Shown: positions 8,650-17,176, numbered from the stretch's first letter. The stretch is 37,365 nucleotides of DNA from an uncultured Prevotellaceae bacterium (GCA_946406435.1 CAMJKP010000029.1:1-37365); one strand, 5' to 3'. The notes: a model not told the origin generated them from the letters alone. Translations and numbers: made by a program.

Positions 8650-9783
8650 ATGAAGAATATTGTTATCACAGGCGGAGCAGGTTTTATTGGAAGCCACGTA
8701 GTACGTCTTTTCGTAAATAAATACCCAGAGTATAATATCATCAATCTCGACAAACTTACCTACGCAGGTAATCTCGCAAACCTCAAGGATATCGAGAATA
8801 AGCCTAACTATAAGTTTGTGCGTATGGATATCTGTGACTTCGATGCATTCTATAAGCTGATGCAGGACGAGAAGATTGATGGTATCATCCACCTTGCTGC
8901 AGAGAGTCACGTTGATCGCTCTATTAAGGATCCTTTCACATTTGCACGTACTAATGTGATGGGTACACTAACCCTTCTTCAGGCAGCAAAGCTCTATTGG
9001 GAGTCTTTGCCTGAGAAGTATGAGGGCAAGCGTTTCTATCATATATCTACCGATGAGGTATATGGTGCTCTTAAGATGACACATCCAGAGGGTATTGAGC
9101 CTCCATTCACTACAAAGGCTTCAAGTTCACAGCATCATGAGGCTTACGGAGAGGATTTCTTCTATGAGACGACAAAGTATAATCCTCACTCTCCATATTC
9201 AGCTTCAAAGGCATCTTCTGACCATTTCGTTCGTGCTTTCCACGATACATACGGTATGCCTACTATCGTGACAAACTGCTCAAACAACTATGGTCCTTAT
9301 CAGTTCCCAGAGAAGCTGATTCCTCTCTTTATCAATAATATACGCAACCGTAAGCCATTGCCTGTATATGGTAAGGGTGAGAATGTTCGTGATTGGCTCT
9401 TTGTTGAGGATCATGCTCGTGCTATTGACCTCATCTTCCATAAGGGAACAGTTGCTGAGACATATAATATTGGTGGTTTCAACGAGTGGAAGAATATCGA
9501 TATCATCAAGGTCGTAATCAATACCGTTGACCGTCTTCTTGGACGTAAAGAGGGTGAGGATATGAACCTTATTACATACGTTACAGATCGTCTCGGTCAT
9601 GATGCCCGTTATGCTATCGATTCTACAAAGCTTCAGAAGGAACTTGGCTGGGAGCCAAGCCTGCAGTTTGAGGAGGGCATAGAGAAGACCGTAAAGTGGT
9701 ATCTCGAAAACCAGGAGTGGATGGATAACATCACAAGTGGTGACTACGAGAAGTATTACGACGATATGTATAAAAACCGTTAA
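8650..9783 (+). CDS. rfbB: dTDP-glucose 4,6-dehydratase
   Basis: RfbB (RmlB) converts dTDP-glucose to the 4-keto-6-deoxy sugar with bound NAD+. The 377-residue protein starts with ITGGAGFIGSH (6-16). It has STDEVYG (133-139), where Asp and Glu are the dehydration residues, and YSASK (183-187) with the catalytic Tyr and Lys. LTYAGNLANL and FVRMDICD are also typical. It is slightly longer than common members (about 355). Its TAA stop shares one base with the ATG of the next gene, so the two are probably translationally coupled. Confidence 0.97.
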   Translation: MKNIVITGGAGFIGSHVVRLFVNKYPEYNIINLDKLTYAGNLANLKDIENKPNYKFVRMDICDFDAFYKLMQDEKIDGIIHLAAESHVDRSIKDPFTFARTNVMGTLTLLQAAKLYWESLPEKYEGKRFYHISTDEVYGALKMTHPEGIEPPFTTKASSSQHHEAYGEDFFYETTKYNPHSPYSASKASSDHFVRAFHDTYGMPTIVTNCSNNYGPYQFPEKLIPLFINNIRNRKPLPVYGKGENVRDWLFVEDHARAIDLIFHKGTVAETYNIGGFNEWKNIDIIKVVINTVDRLLGRKEGEDMNLITYVTDRLGHDARYAIDSTKLQKELGWEPSLQFEEGIEKTVKWYLENQEWMDNITSGDYEKYYDDMYKNR

Positions 9784-10895
9784 TGGAGAATAACGAGTCA
9801 TGGAAACATGAAGGGAAGAGCTGGTATCTTCTGAGATATGGCCAGATTTCCTTTCAGAAAATGCATAACCAACTTGAGAACTCTGGTCTCAGGTATTTCC
9901 TGCCGTCATATACAGCTGTAGAGAACAGGAAACAAGGCGTACAAGTTCGTGTGGAAAGAGCGTTGATGTTCAATATGATGTTCATCCACTCTTCCCTCGA
10001 CGAATGTGTGCAGTTTGTCGTGAACAATCCTGGGGTGAATTTCATGGTGAAGCCATCCGAGGAGCATCCTTCTGTTTCTCTGAATCAGCTCGCTCCTGAA
10101 GAGCAAAAGAAGGGATTCTGCTACGATAAGGCCACTTTCCGTTATGTTATTACCATTCCTGAAAGGCAGATGGATATGTTCATCAAGGCTGTGACAAATC
10201 GTAACACCAGGACCGTTCCTTTCATGAAGCCTACGGAGATAGACTTGGAGAAGGGCGACAAGGTGAAGATTATAGGCGGTCCTTATGATGGCGTTGAAGG
10301 AATACTTGAGAGCCAGAAAGGTAAGGATGGTGGTACTGTTTATGTCCATATCCTGAATTTCATAGCAACCCGTACTACGGAGATACGTCCTGAGTTCATA
10401 CAGATATTGGAGTTTGCCAAGAGCGGCAAGCACATGTATAAGAAATTCGACTCTTTCATGACTCGTGGTCATCGTTGTGTCCTGGCTTATGCCCATGGGG
10501 AAAAGATATCAGCACGCGATAACTCATATCTCAACGTGTTCATACGCAGGTTTGCAGAACTCAAGACTCCAACTGTCAATATGACAGCAAAACTGCATCT
10601 GTTCCTGTTTATTGCATATACTTGTCTTGACAGAAAGATAGATGCTGACGTGCATGAGAAGTTCTTGCAAGACTATATGGAACAAATAACCTCAGAGTCT
10701 ATGCGTCTCAAATGCCTGCTTTATCTGTACGGTTGTACAGGTTCAAAGGTGTATAAAAAGCAGATGCAATCCTTGATTAAAGGCTGGAGAAAGAACACCA
10801 AGCTTGACAGCAAGAAACAGGAGATAAAGGACGCTTTCCTTGAATTTGAATGGATATGGGATGACTCTGATTCTTCTGAAACAGCTCAAAAGTAA
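9783..10895 (+). CDS. NusG/UpxY-like transcription elongation factor with long C-terminal extension
   Basis: The N-terminal part (about 12-135) resembles a NusG N-terminal domain, starting WYLLRYGQISFQKMHNQLE. Residues 156-176 (LEKGDKVKIIGGPYDGVEGI) form a KOW motif. Specialised NusG paralogues of the UpxY/RfaH type ride with RNA polymerase and prevent early termination in polysaccharide operons of Bacteroidetes. After the KOW, residues about 211-370 are a helical extension not usual in such proteins; I do not recognise it. It overlaps rfbB by one base (TAATG), placing it at the end of a polysaccharide-precursor operon, not at its head as is common for UpxY genes. A strong terminator follows. 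Confidence 0.85.
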   Translation: MENNESWKHEGKSWYLLRYGQISFQKMHNQLENSGLRYFLPSYTAVENRKQGVQVRVERALMFNMMFIHSSLDECVQFVVNNPGVNFMVKPSEEHPSVSLNQLAPEEQKKGFCYDKATFRYVITIPERQMDMFIKAVTNRNTRTVPFMKPTEIDLEKGDKVKIIGGPYDGVEGILESQKGKDGGTVYVHILNFIATRTTEIRPEFIQILEFAKSGKHMYKKFDSFMTRGHRCVLAYAHGEKISARDNSYLNVFIRRFAELKTPTVNMTAKLHLFLFIAYTCLDRKIDADVHEKFLQDYMEQITSESMRLKCLLYLYGCTGSKVYKKQMQSLIKGWRKNTKLDSKKQEIKDAFLEFEWIWDDSDSSETAQK

Positions 10896-10900
10896 TATAA

Positions 10901-10953
10901 AATCGCAGTAAAGCAAAGTTTACACATGTAGCTTTGATTTACTGCGATTTTTC
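10901..10953 (+). terminator. Strong terminator of the rhamnose operon
   Basis: AATCGCAGTAAA (10901-10912) pairs perfectly with TTTACTGCGATT (10938-10949), and an inner CAAAG/CTTTG pair extends the stem. A T-tract follows; the reverse complement is also T-rich, so it may act in both directions. Confidence 0.9.
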
Positions 10954-10962
10954 ATTTCGTGA

Positions 10963-11125
10963 ATTCAAATAGGACCTAATATCCTTGATGATTCGCTATA
11001 CCTTCGCTCTTCCTCCGAACCAAACTCGATGAAACTCCGCTTTTTCCTAGTAAAAATGGGAGCTTCATCGAGTTTGGTTGGGACTTACAACGGACTTACA
11101 TGGGAGGTACTTGGGAGGATGAAGG
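10963..11125. repeat. Dispersed repeat, second copy of the 2281-2425 family
   Basis: It shares CTTCGCTCTTCCTCCG and TTCATCGAGTTTGGTTGGGA with the copy at 2281-2425. Here a perfect 16-bp inverted repeat is formed by AACCAAACTCGATGAA (11018-11033) and its complement at 11064-11079. It sits directly before the 3' end of the methyltransferase gene. Confidence 0.75.
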
Positions 11126-11133
11126 TAATTCTA

Positions 11134-11913
11134 TTAAGCTTTGGCTTTTGAAATCCTCCTGAATTCTGCAACCGTTATAGCCGTTGCAATTGCTACGTTG
11201 AGGCTTTCTGCTGTATCACGTTCCGGAGGATAGGAAGGGATGAGCAAACGATGGTTTACCAATTCCCTTATGGCTGGTGAGATGCCGTTTCCTTCGTTTC
11301 CCATTACGATAATGCCGTTTGATGATGGTTGGCTGCTGTATATGTTCTCTCCGTCCAAAAGTGTGCCGTAAATAGGTATATCCCTGTCTAATTTCCTGAG
11401 AAACTCTGTAAGGTCGGTATAGAAAACCTTCACCCTTGATATGCTGCCCATTGTCGCCTGGACAACCTTGGGCGCATACGCATCGGCAGTTGTCTGGCTG
11501 CAAATGATCGTGTCAATACCAAACCAATCCGCAATTCTTATTATCGTACCGAGATTGCCGGGGTCCTGAACTCCGTCAAGTGCTATGCATAGATGCTCCC
11601 GAAACCAGTTTTCTTCGGGAATGGTGTTGTTGTCGGGTATCTCAAACACGCCGAGTACCTGTTGCGGATGCTGCAGGAAGCTGGTCTTGCGAAGCTCGTC
11701 TTCTGTAACCGTGATAATCTGGTGATGGCTGTCTGGGGTAGGGTGATAGGAGTTTATCCACTCCTCGCATCCTACAATCATCTTCGGATTATAGCCTGCA
11801 TGTAGCAGTTCTTCTACAATCTTGAATCCCTCCGCAACAAAGACATTATCCTTCTTGCGGTTCTTCTTCAGTTCAAGACTGCTGATGTATTTCTGTTGGT
11901 TCTTGGAGATCAT
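11134..11913 (-). CDS. SpoU/TrmH-family RNA 2'-O-methyltransferase
   Basis: The protein would methylate a ribose 2'-OH in tRNA or rRNA using S-adenosylmethionine bound in a trefoil knot. All three SpoU motifs are present: DPGNLGTIIRIADWFG, IIVMGNEGNGIS and AESLNVAIATAI. The N-terminal substrate-binding domain has KKDNVFVAEGFKIVEELL. ATG 11913 (MISKNQQKYISSL) is preferred over a TTG ten codons upstream, because that TTG lies inside the -7 promoter box at 11941-11948. That gives 259 residues. It is divergent from tamL, a pairing I recall as common in Bacteroidetes. The exact RNA target is unknown. Confidence 0.93.
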   Translation of the reverse strand: MISKNQQKYISSLELKKNRKKDNVFVAEGFKIVEELLHAGYNPKMIVGCEEWINSYHPTPDSHHQIITVTEDELRKTSFLQHPQQVLGVFEIPDNNTIPEENWFREHLCIALDGVQDPGNLGTIIRIADWFGIDTIICSQTTADAYAPKVVQATMGSISRVKVFYTDLTEFLRKLDRDIPIYGTLLDGENIYSSQPSSNGIIVMGNEGNGISPAIRELVNHRLLIPSYPPERDTAESLNVAIATAITVAEFRRISKAKA

Positions 11914-11940
11914 AGTTAGTGTCTTCTGATTTTCCAAGTG

Positions 11941-11948
11941 CAAAGTTA
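11941..11948 (-). promoter_or_regulatory. -7 box of the methyltransferase gene
   Basis: The reverse strand reads TAACTTTG here, 27 bases before the ATG at 11913. It decides the start codon, because a longer ORF would begin inside this box. Confidence 0.65.
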
Positions 11949-12012
11949 CTGTAAAAAATACTAAATCATTCCGTTTGCGTAGATTTTTTTTGTTTCTTAC
12001 AAAAAAAAATAG

Positions 12013-12020
12013 TAATTTTG
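12013..12020 (+). promoter_or_regulatory. -7 box of tamL
   Basis: TAATTTTG fits the TAnnTTTG consensus and lies 27 bases before the ATG at 12048. An in-frame TTG at 12018 falls inside the box and is not a start. Confidence 0.6.
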
Positions 12021-12047
12021 CATATTATTATGTACATAGCACATAAC

Positions 12048-14273
12048 ATGGCACGACGCCTTCGCAATATAAAATCTAATATATCGTTCACTTTCCTTGT
12101 GTTCGTCCTGCTCGTCTTGGCAGGATGTGACGGTACGCGCTATGTGGCTGATGGTGACTATCTGCTTACATCTGCACGTGTTTCCTGCGAGAACCCTCGT
12201 ATCAATCTTACCACGATGGATACGTATATCCGTCAACGTCCTAATTCCAAATGGCTTTCTACGTTGAAGGTGCCTCTCGGATTCTACTCTATGTCGGGTG
12301 CCGATACTACGAAGTGGATAAACAGAACCCTTCGTAACTGGGGACAGGCTCCTGTGGTATATGATAGCGTTCTTACAGCCCGTACAGTTGAAGACCTCAC
12401 AGCTGCCGTTCGTAACGAGGGCTATCTTAATGCCCAAGTCGTTCCGCAGTTGTCAGCTGTTGGCAAGCGAATTAAGGTGAACTATGACATCGTTACAGGT
12501 AGTCCCTATGTCGTGCGAAAGATAAGCCATAACATAGAGGATCCCACTATTGAAACTATGCTGACGCAGAATAAGCAGTTGCTTGATATGCATTCAGGCC
12601 AGATATTTAGTGTAAACCAGTTGGGTAGGAACCGTAACCGTATAACGGATTATCTCAATAACCACGGATACTTTCTTTTCAACAAGGAGTTTATCAGTTT
12701 CGACGTTGATAGTTCCCAGATGAATCGTACGGTAGATGTCACTATGAACCTAGAACTCTATCGTCGTAATAGTTATCAGAAACTATCGCAGCATCCTGTG
12801 TATCGTGTTCGTAATGTGTATTTTGAAGGAGCTAACACCCCTGATTTCAAGCTTCGTCAGTCAGTCCTTGAACAGAACTCTTTCATAGCCCCTGGACAGC
12901 CTTATAGTGCTGCTGATTTGCAGAAGACATATACTCGATTCTCACGCCTTCAGGCTATAAGATACACAAATATTCATTTTGACGAGAATCCTGACAGCCT
13001 TTATCTTGACTGTCATATTCAGGTTTCTCCTCAGAAGACGAACTCAATACAGTTCCAGCCAGAGGGTACAAATACCGCAGGCGACCTTGGTGCTGCTGTC
13101 TCTCTTATCTATCAGAACCGTAATGTCTTCCATGGTAGCGAACTCCTTAATGTAACGGCACGTGGAGCATACGAGGCTATCAGGGGACTTGAAGGCTACC
13201 AGAGCCATAACTATGAGGAACTGGGACTTGAGACATCCCTCGCATTCCCGCGCTTCCTCTTTCCTTGGATGAAGAAATCGTTCCATAGACGCAGTTCTGC
13301 CACGAGTGAGATACTGTTCAGTTTCAACCGTCAGAATCGTCCTGAGTTCCAGCGCCGTATATTTACAGCCGCATGGAGATACAAATGGAGCAATCCTCAA
13401 AGGCATATCCAGTATAAGGTCGATGCTATTGATGTCAACTTCATCTCTATGCCTTGGATTTCAGAAACGTTCAAGCACGACTATCTCGATTCTGTATCCA
13501 ACCGTAATGCCATTCTTCGCTACAATTATGAGAATCTCATGATTGTGAAGACAGGTATCGGATATACATATAGCGACAGGGATAAGACGATTCGTCTGAA
13601 TCTTGAGACTGCCGGTAATTTCCTGCATCTTCTTGCCAGTCCTCTGAAGTTCAAGAAGAATGCGGAGGGACAGAATACGTTCTTGGGTATTGCCTATGCG
13701 CAATATGTCAAGGGTGATGCTGACTATACCCGTCTCTTTGCCTTGGACGACCGCAGCAATCTTGCTGTTCATGCACGTCTTGGTATTGCCTATCCATATG
13801 GAAACTCCACAATCCTGCCTTTTGAGAAACGTTATTTCGCAGGTGGAAGCAATAGCGTGAGAGGATGGAGCGTCCGTAGTCTCGGTCCTGGAGGCTATAC
13901 AGGCAAGGACGGACGTATCGACTTCATCAACCAGACAGGTGATATAAAACTCGAATTCAGTACGGAGATGCGCTCTAAGCTGTTCTGGAGATTCCAGAGT
14001 GCCATCTTTGTTGATGCCGGAAATATATGGACAATACGTGAATATCAGGACCAGCCTAATGGACAGTTCAAAATTGATACATTCATGAAACAGATTGCTG
14101 TTGCATATGGTGTTGGTCTCCGACTTAACTTTGACTATTTCGTAGTACGATTAGATATGGGTATGAAAGCGGTAAATCCTGCTTATACAACATCACGCGA
14201 GCATTTCCCGCTCGTACATCCAAAATTCTCACGTGATCACGCATTCCACTTTGCCGTGGGATTCCCATTCTAA
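12048..14273 (+). CDS. tamL: TamL-type BamA/TamA family outer-membrane lipoprotein
   Basis: TamL is the Bacteroidetes lipid-anchored relative of TamA, thought to work with TamB in outer-membrane assembly and envelope lipid traffic. The N-terminus is a lipoprotein signal with lipobox VLAGC (Cys about residue 27), then GTRYVADGDYLL. POTRA-like repeats follow, for example YRVRNVYFEGANTPDF. The C-terminal 350 residues are a beta-barrel of the BamA type with FAGGSNSVRGW (the conserved RGW/F element in loop 6) and a terminal aromatic beta-signal ending GFPF. It is about 741 residues if ATG 12048 is used; ATG 12030 is also possible. It is divergent from the SpoU gene; no tamB gene is in the window. 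Confidence 0.9.
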   Translation: MARRLRNIKSNISFTFLVFVLLVLAGCDGTRYVADGDYLLTSARVSCENPRINLTTMDTYIRQRPNSKWLSTLKVPLGFYSMSGADTTKWINRTLRNWGQAPVVYDSVLTARTVEDLTAAVRNEGYLNAQVVPQLSAVGKRIKVNYDIVTGSPYVVRKISHNIEDPTIETMLTQNKQLLDMHSGQIFSVNQLGRNRNRITDYLNNHGYFLFNKEFISFDVDSSQMNRTVDVTMNLELYRRNSYQKLSQHPVYRVRNVYFEGANTPDFKLRQSVLEQNSFIAPGQPYSAADLQKTYTRFSRLQAIRYTNIHFDENPDSLYLDCHIQVSPQKTNSIQFQPEGTNTAGDLGAAVSLIYQNRNVFHGSELLNVTARGAYEAIRGLEGYQSHNYEELGLETSLAFPRFLFPWMKKSFHRRSSATSEILFSFNRQNRPEFQRRIFTAAWRYKWSNPQRHIQYKVDAIDVNFISMPWISETFKHDYLDSVSNRNAILRYNYENLMIVKTGIGYTYSDRDKTIRLNLETAGNFLHLLASPLKFKKNAEGQNTFLGIAYAQYVKGDADYTRLFALDDRSNLAVHARLGIAYPYGNSTILPFEKRYFAGGSNSVRGWSVRSLGPGGYTGKDGRIDFINQTGDIKLEFSTEMRSKLFWRFQSAIFVDAGNIWTIREYQDQPNGQFKIDTFMKQIAVAYGVGLRLNFDYFVVRLDMGMKAVNPAYTTSREHFPLVHPKFSRDHAFHFAVGFPF

Positions 14274-14282
14274 AGAAAACTA

Positions 14283-14362
14283 GACCCCCTCAATCCCCCT
14301 TAAAGGGGGACTTCTTGCCGCGAATCGGCTCTCCCCCTTTAAGGGGAAGCGGGGAGAGGGTC
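14283..14362. repeat. REP-like palindrome (GACCC family)
   Basis: The segment begins GACCCCCTCAATCCCCCTTA and ends with the near-complement AGGGGAAGCGGGGAGAGGGTC, with a second pair TTAAAGGGGGA/TCCCCCTTTAA inside. It fills the gap between tamL and the PIN-domain gene and could weaken read-through between them. Confidence 0.85.
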
Positions 14363-14381
14363 CAATATAAATTTTAAATAA

Positions 14382-16121
14382 ATGACAGAAAAGACAACCG
14401 AAGTGGTAGTTTCCGAGGCCGGAAATGGTCAGCAGACCGAGAAGAAGTCTCGTAGAAAACCGGCAGCACGTAAGGCTGCAACCACAAAGAAGAAGGCTGC
14501 CAAGAAAGAAGACGCAGTTGAGCCTGTAATTGAAGTAAAAGAAACCAAAACAGAAGCTCCTGCAAGGAAACAACCACAACGTCGTGGACGTAAACCAAAG
14601 CAAACAGCCGTAGAGGCAGCCGAAGCGAAAAAGGAAGAAAATGTAAAGAGTAATGTTGAAGGGGCTGAGGAAGCTGCCGTTGTAGTAGAGAACAAGACTC
14701 CAGAAGAGCCAAGGATTGAGGAAATTAAGGCCGAGGATGTAAAGGTAGAAGAGGGTAGGGCTGAAGAGGTAAAGTCTGAGGTTAAGACAGAGGAAACCGC
14801 CAACACCCAACAGCCAAAGTCCAACACCCAACACCCAACACCTAACACCCCAAAGCCAATCCCTCCATTCAACCCCGTTCGTATTGACACAATCGTCGAT
14901 ATGGTTAATGCGCCAAAGGGACAGCTCCTTCTCAACGATCAGCAGATTCAGCAGCTTTCACAAGAAGAGGCTCTCAAGCGTTTCCGTTGGATAGAAGGTA
15001 CTCTTGCGTGGGTTCTTAATTATGATGTTGTTATCTCAGATACTAACATCTGGCTTGAACTTCTTGTCGGCCATACCTCAAGTCATAGTGACCCAAAGGT
15101 TAATGCCCGACTTATGTTTGAGCGTCAGCTTGAGTTCATCTCCAAACTCGTGCGCTATCGTGGCGGACGTTTCATGATGATGAGCGAGACATACGAGGAG
15201 ATTGACCGTTTCGCAACTCAGCAGGCTCCTACAAACTACAAGGATGCGGATTTTGCCGACGAGGCATTATGCCGTAACGTGTCTGCGCGTCTTGCCAAGA
15301 GACTCATCCTCTCTCAGCAACGTGAGAACCGTCTGAAGATTGAGGGCATTTGTGCCGAGAGCCATCATGCAGCTTTCGCAGACCCAGCTATCATCCGCAA
15401 GACTGTCGAGCTGTTCTCGTTAGGCAAGCGTGTATTGCTTCTCACGAATGACGCATCTGTTGCAATCCGCAGTATGGGTATGTGCGATGACCTCCAACGT
15501 ATCAACGAGATTGACGACGAGACGTGGGAGCGCGTATATGCGCCATTACGTCCGATGGTTGTCACTATGGAAGACCTGAAGGTTCTCGACTTCTACACCC
15601 GTCAGTATCATTTCCTTCAGATGGCAGCTGGCAAACAATGGATGGAAGATGTGCCACAACGTATGGAGAAGCGCAATATCCAGCCGCTTACTCTCTGGCT
15701 TGACGGTTTCCGTCCTGGTGACAAGCAGTCGGAGATGAACAAACAGCAGCAGAAGCAACAGAAACAGTCAAAGCAGGAACAGCAGAAGAAGCAAAAGCAG
15801 CAGAATCAGCCAAAGCAGGAGCAACAGAAGGTACAGGAGCTGCCTGAGCAGCCAAAGCAACAACAACAGCAGGCAAGGCAGCAACAGCCAAAGAATGAGC
15901 CAAAGCAGACTCGGGCTACCGAGCCAAAGCAGGAAGTTGCAGCACCTGAGCTCGTAATCGTTACCGATATTTCTGATACTCAGGAAATGCCTCAGGCACC
16001 TGCAAACGCAGTTCCTCAGGAAGCGCCAGAGAACGCAGAACAGCCTACTCAGCAACGCAAGCGTCCACAGAGGCGTCGTCCTCAACGTAAGCGTCCGCAG
16101 CAGCAGGCCCCACAAGAATAA
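14382..16121 (+). CDS. PIN-domain protein with long disordered Lys/Glu- and Gln-rich tails
   Basis: Residues about 165-445 form a folded core that fits a PIN-domain ribonuclease. VVISDTNIWLELL holds the first acidic residue (D220), MSETYEEIDRF further acids (E269-E273), and VLLLTNDASVAIRS the last Asp (D357). The fold would cut single-stranded RNA with Mg2+ or Mn2+. Residues 1-164 are a Lys/Ala/Glu tail with RRKPAARKAATTKKKAAKK, and 446-579 are a Gln/Lys tail ending in QRKRPQRRRPQRKRP; both are likely disordered and RNA-binding. A repeat-like DNA stretch encodes about residues 139-160. Gln-rich tails contain few hydrophobic residues. It is monocistronic in appearance, with terminator 16131-16166. 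Toxin activity is not implied, since no antitoxin gene is adjacent. Confidence 0.75.
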   Translation: MTEKTTEVVVSEAGNGQQTEKKSRRKPAARKAATTKKKAAKKEDAVEPVIEVKETKTEAPARKQPQRRGRKPKQTAVEAAEAKKEENVKSNVEGAEEAAVVVENKTPEEPRIEEIKAEDVKVEEGRAEEVKSEVKTEETANTQQPKSNTQHPTPNTPKPIPPFNPVRIDTIVDMVNAPKGQLLLNDQQIQQLSQEEALKRFRWIEGTLAWVLNYDVVISDTNIWLELLVGHTSSHSDPKVNARLMFERQLEFISKLVRYRGGRFMMMSETYEEIDRFATQQAPTNYKDADFADEALCRNVSARLAKRLILSQQRENRLKIEGICAESHHAAFADPAIIRKTVELFSLGKRVLLLTNDASVAIRSMGMCDDLQRINEIDDETWERVYAPLRPMVVTMEDLKVLDFYTRQYHFLQMAAGKQWMEDVPQRMEKRNIQPLTLWLDGFRPGDKQSEMNKQQQKQQKQSKQEQQKKQKQQNQPKQEQQKVQELPEQPKQQQQQARQQQPKNEPKQTRATEPKQEVAAPELVIVTDISDTQEMPQAPANAVPQEAPENAEQPTQQRKRPQRRRPQRKRPQQQAPQE

Positions 16122-16130
16122 AGCATACAA

Positions 16131-16166
16131 TAAGGGCGACAGTATTATTTACTGCCGCCCTTATTT
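16131..16166 (+). terminator. Intrinsic terminator after PIN-domain gene
   Basis: TAAGGGCG (16131-16138) pairs with CGCCCTTA (16156-16163), with an inner CAGT/ACTG pair, followed by TTTT. Confidence 0.88.
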
Positions 16167-16190
16167 TGTAGTTGTCCTTTAATTTCTTTC

Positions 16191-16252
16191 AACGCAAAGA
16201 CGCAAAGTCGCAAAGTTTTCTTTTTATCTCTGCGTCTTCGCGCCTTCGCGTT
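16191..16252. repeat. Dispersed palindrome, AACGCAAAGACGC family
   Basis: AACGCAAAGACGCAAAGTCG and the inverted partner TGCGTCTTCGCGCCTTCGCG flank a T-rich centre. Related copies are at 22111-22136 (half), 26125-26184 and 27676-27731. Confidence 0.8.
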
Positions 16253-16301
16253 CTGATAATTATCAATTATTAATTATTAATTTTCAATTGGCTAAAAGCC
16301 C

Positions 16302-17006
16302 TTATTCTTCCACAATAGGGTAAAGCTCTATGAATTCGCCCTGATGGCTTTTGCCGTCGTTTATGAGCTCGGCGAACTTCTCGCCAACGGTATCGATATC
16401 GTGGAAACCGGGCAAAGACATATTGCCGTTAAGGTCGGTTGTCGTAGGTCCTGGGTGAACGGTAAAAATCTCAACAGGGATATTATTCTGCTGGAACTCC
16501 ATAGCCATGATACCCGTCATCGCATTCTGCGAAGCCTTACTTGCAACGTATGCCAGAGGATGCCAGTAAGGACTCACCTCTGAAGGAACGGTAACATTAG
16601 CGATTCTGCCCTCGTTCTTCTGAATAAGAGGCAGAAGAGCCTTTGTAAGGGCAAACGTACCGATATAGTTCACGTCAAGCGTCTCCTTGATATCCTTAAT
16701 CTCGGTCTCCCAACTCTTGTGAGCCATATTACCCGGAATACCCGCGTTGTTCACAAGCAGATTAACCTCAGGATATTTCGCATTAATCTCATCTGCTGCA
16801 TTCTTTATAGAATCGAGGTCGGAAAGTTCCACCTTTACCCAACCTGCTACATCAACGTTCAGGGCCTTCAGTTTCGCAATCGCATCATTCGCACGTTTCT
16901 CGTCACGTGCTCCGAGTACAACCCTCCAGCCACTAAGTCCAAGATACTTTGTTATTCCAAATCCTATGCCTTTATTGGCACCCGTCACAAATACTGTCTT
17001 CTTCAT
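16302..17006 (-). CDS. Short-chain dehydrogenase/reductase (SDR)
   Basis: This 234-residue cytoplasmic NAD(P)-dependent oxidoreductase has TGANKGIG (8-15) for cofactor binding, LLVNNAGIPG (NNAG at 86-89), and a catalytic YVASK (Y153, K157). The catalytic Ser is S142 or S145. The Arg after the second strand (GARDEKRA) suggests NADPH preference. HPGPTTTDLNG is the typical loop after strand six. The substrate is unknown; related enzymes reduce small carbonyl compounds. The gene stands alone and has a perfect palindrome overlapping its promoter spacer (17043-17065), a sign of control by a dimeric repressor. Confidence 0.92.
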   Translation of the reverse strand: MKKTVFVTGANKGIGFGITKYLGLSGWRVVLGARDEKRANDAIAKLKALNVDVAGWVKVELSDLDSIKNAADEINAKYPEVNLLVNNAGIPGNMAHKSWETEIKDIKETLDVNYIGTFALTKALLPLIQKNEGRIANVTVPSEVSPYWHPLAYVASKASQNAMTGIMAMEFQQNNIPVEIFTVHPGPTTTDLNGNMSLPGFHDIDTVGEKFAELINDGKSHQGEFIELYPIVEE

Positions 17007-17032
17007 TTCGTTTGTAGTTTTTATTCAATCTG

Positions 17033-17065
17033 CAAAAGTACACATAATAACGTATCGTTATTATG
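17033..17065 (-). promoter_or_regulatory. Promoter with perfect 10-bp palindromic operator
   Basis: On the reverse strand TACTTTTG (17033-17040) is a -7 box, 26 bases before the SDR start. Immediately upstream, CATAATAACG (17043-17052), TAT and CGTTATTATG (17056-17065) form a perfect inverted repeat inside the promoter spacer, a typical repressor site. Confidence 0.7.
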
Positions 17066-17143
17066 ATTTGTTCCGAAAATATCGATATTTGCTCCGAAAA
17101 GGGATGGTCGTTTAGGTAGTGGTAAGGACCTTATAAAAAGGGG

Positions 17144-17176
17144 AAGGGCGGTAGTATTTCTACTATCGCCCTTTTT
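17144..17176. terminator. Hairpin terminator
   Basis: AAGGGCGGTAGTA (17144-17156) pairs with TACTATCGCCCTT (17161-17173), followed by TTT on the + strand. On the reverse strand the hairpin is followed by CCCCTTTTT and lies 61 bases beyond the small gene at 17237-17332, which it probably terminates. Confidence 0.8.

Noticed and set aside
12018..12047. Longer TamL starting at TTG 12018
   Set aside because: The TTG lies inside the TAATTTTG promoter box; ATG 12048 or 12030 is more likely.
14382..16121. PIN-domain toxin of a toxin-antitoxin pair
   Set aside because: No small antitoxin gene is adjacent, and the protein is several times longer than VapC-type toxins.
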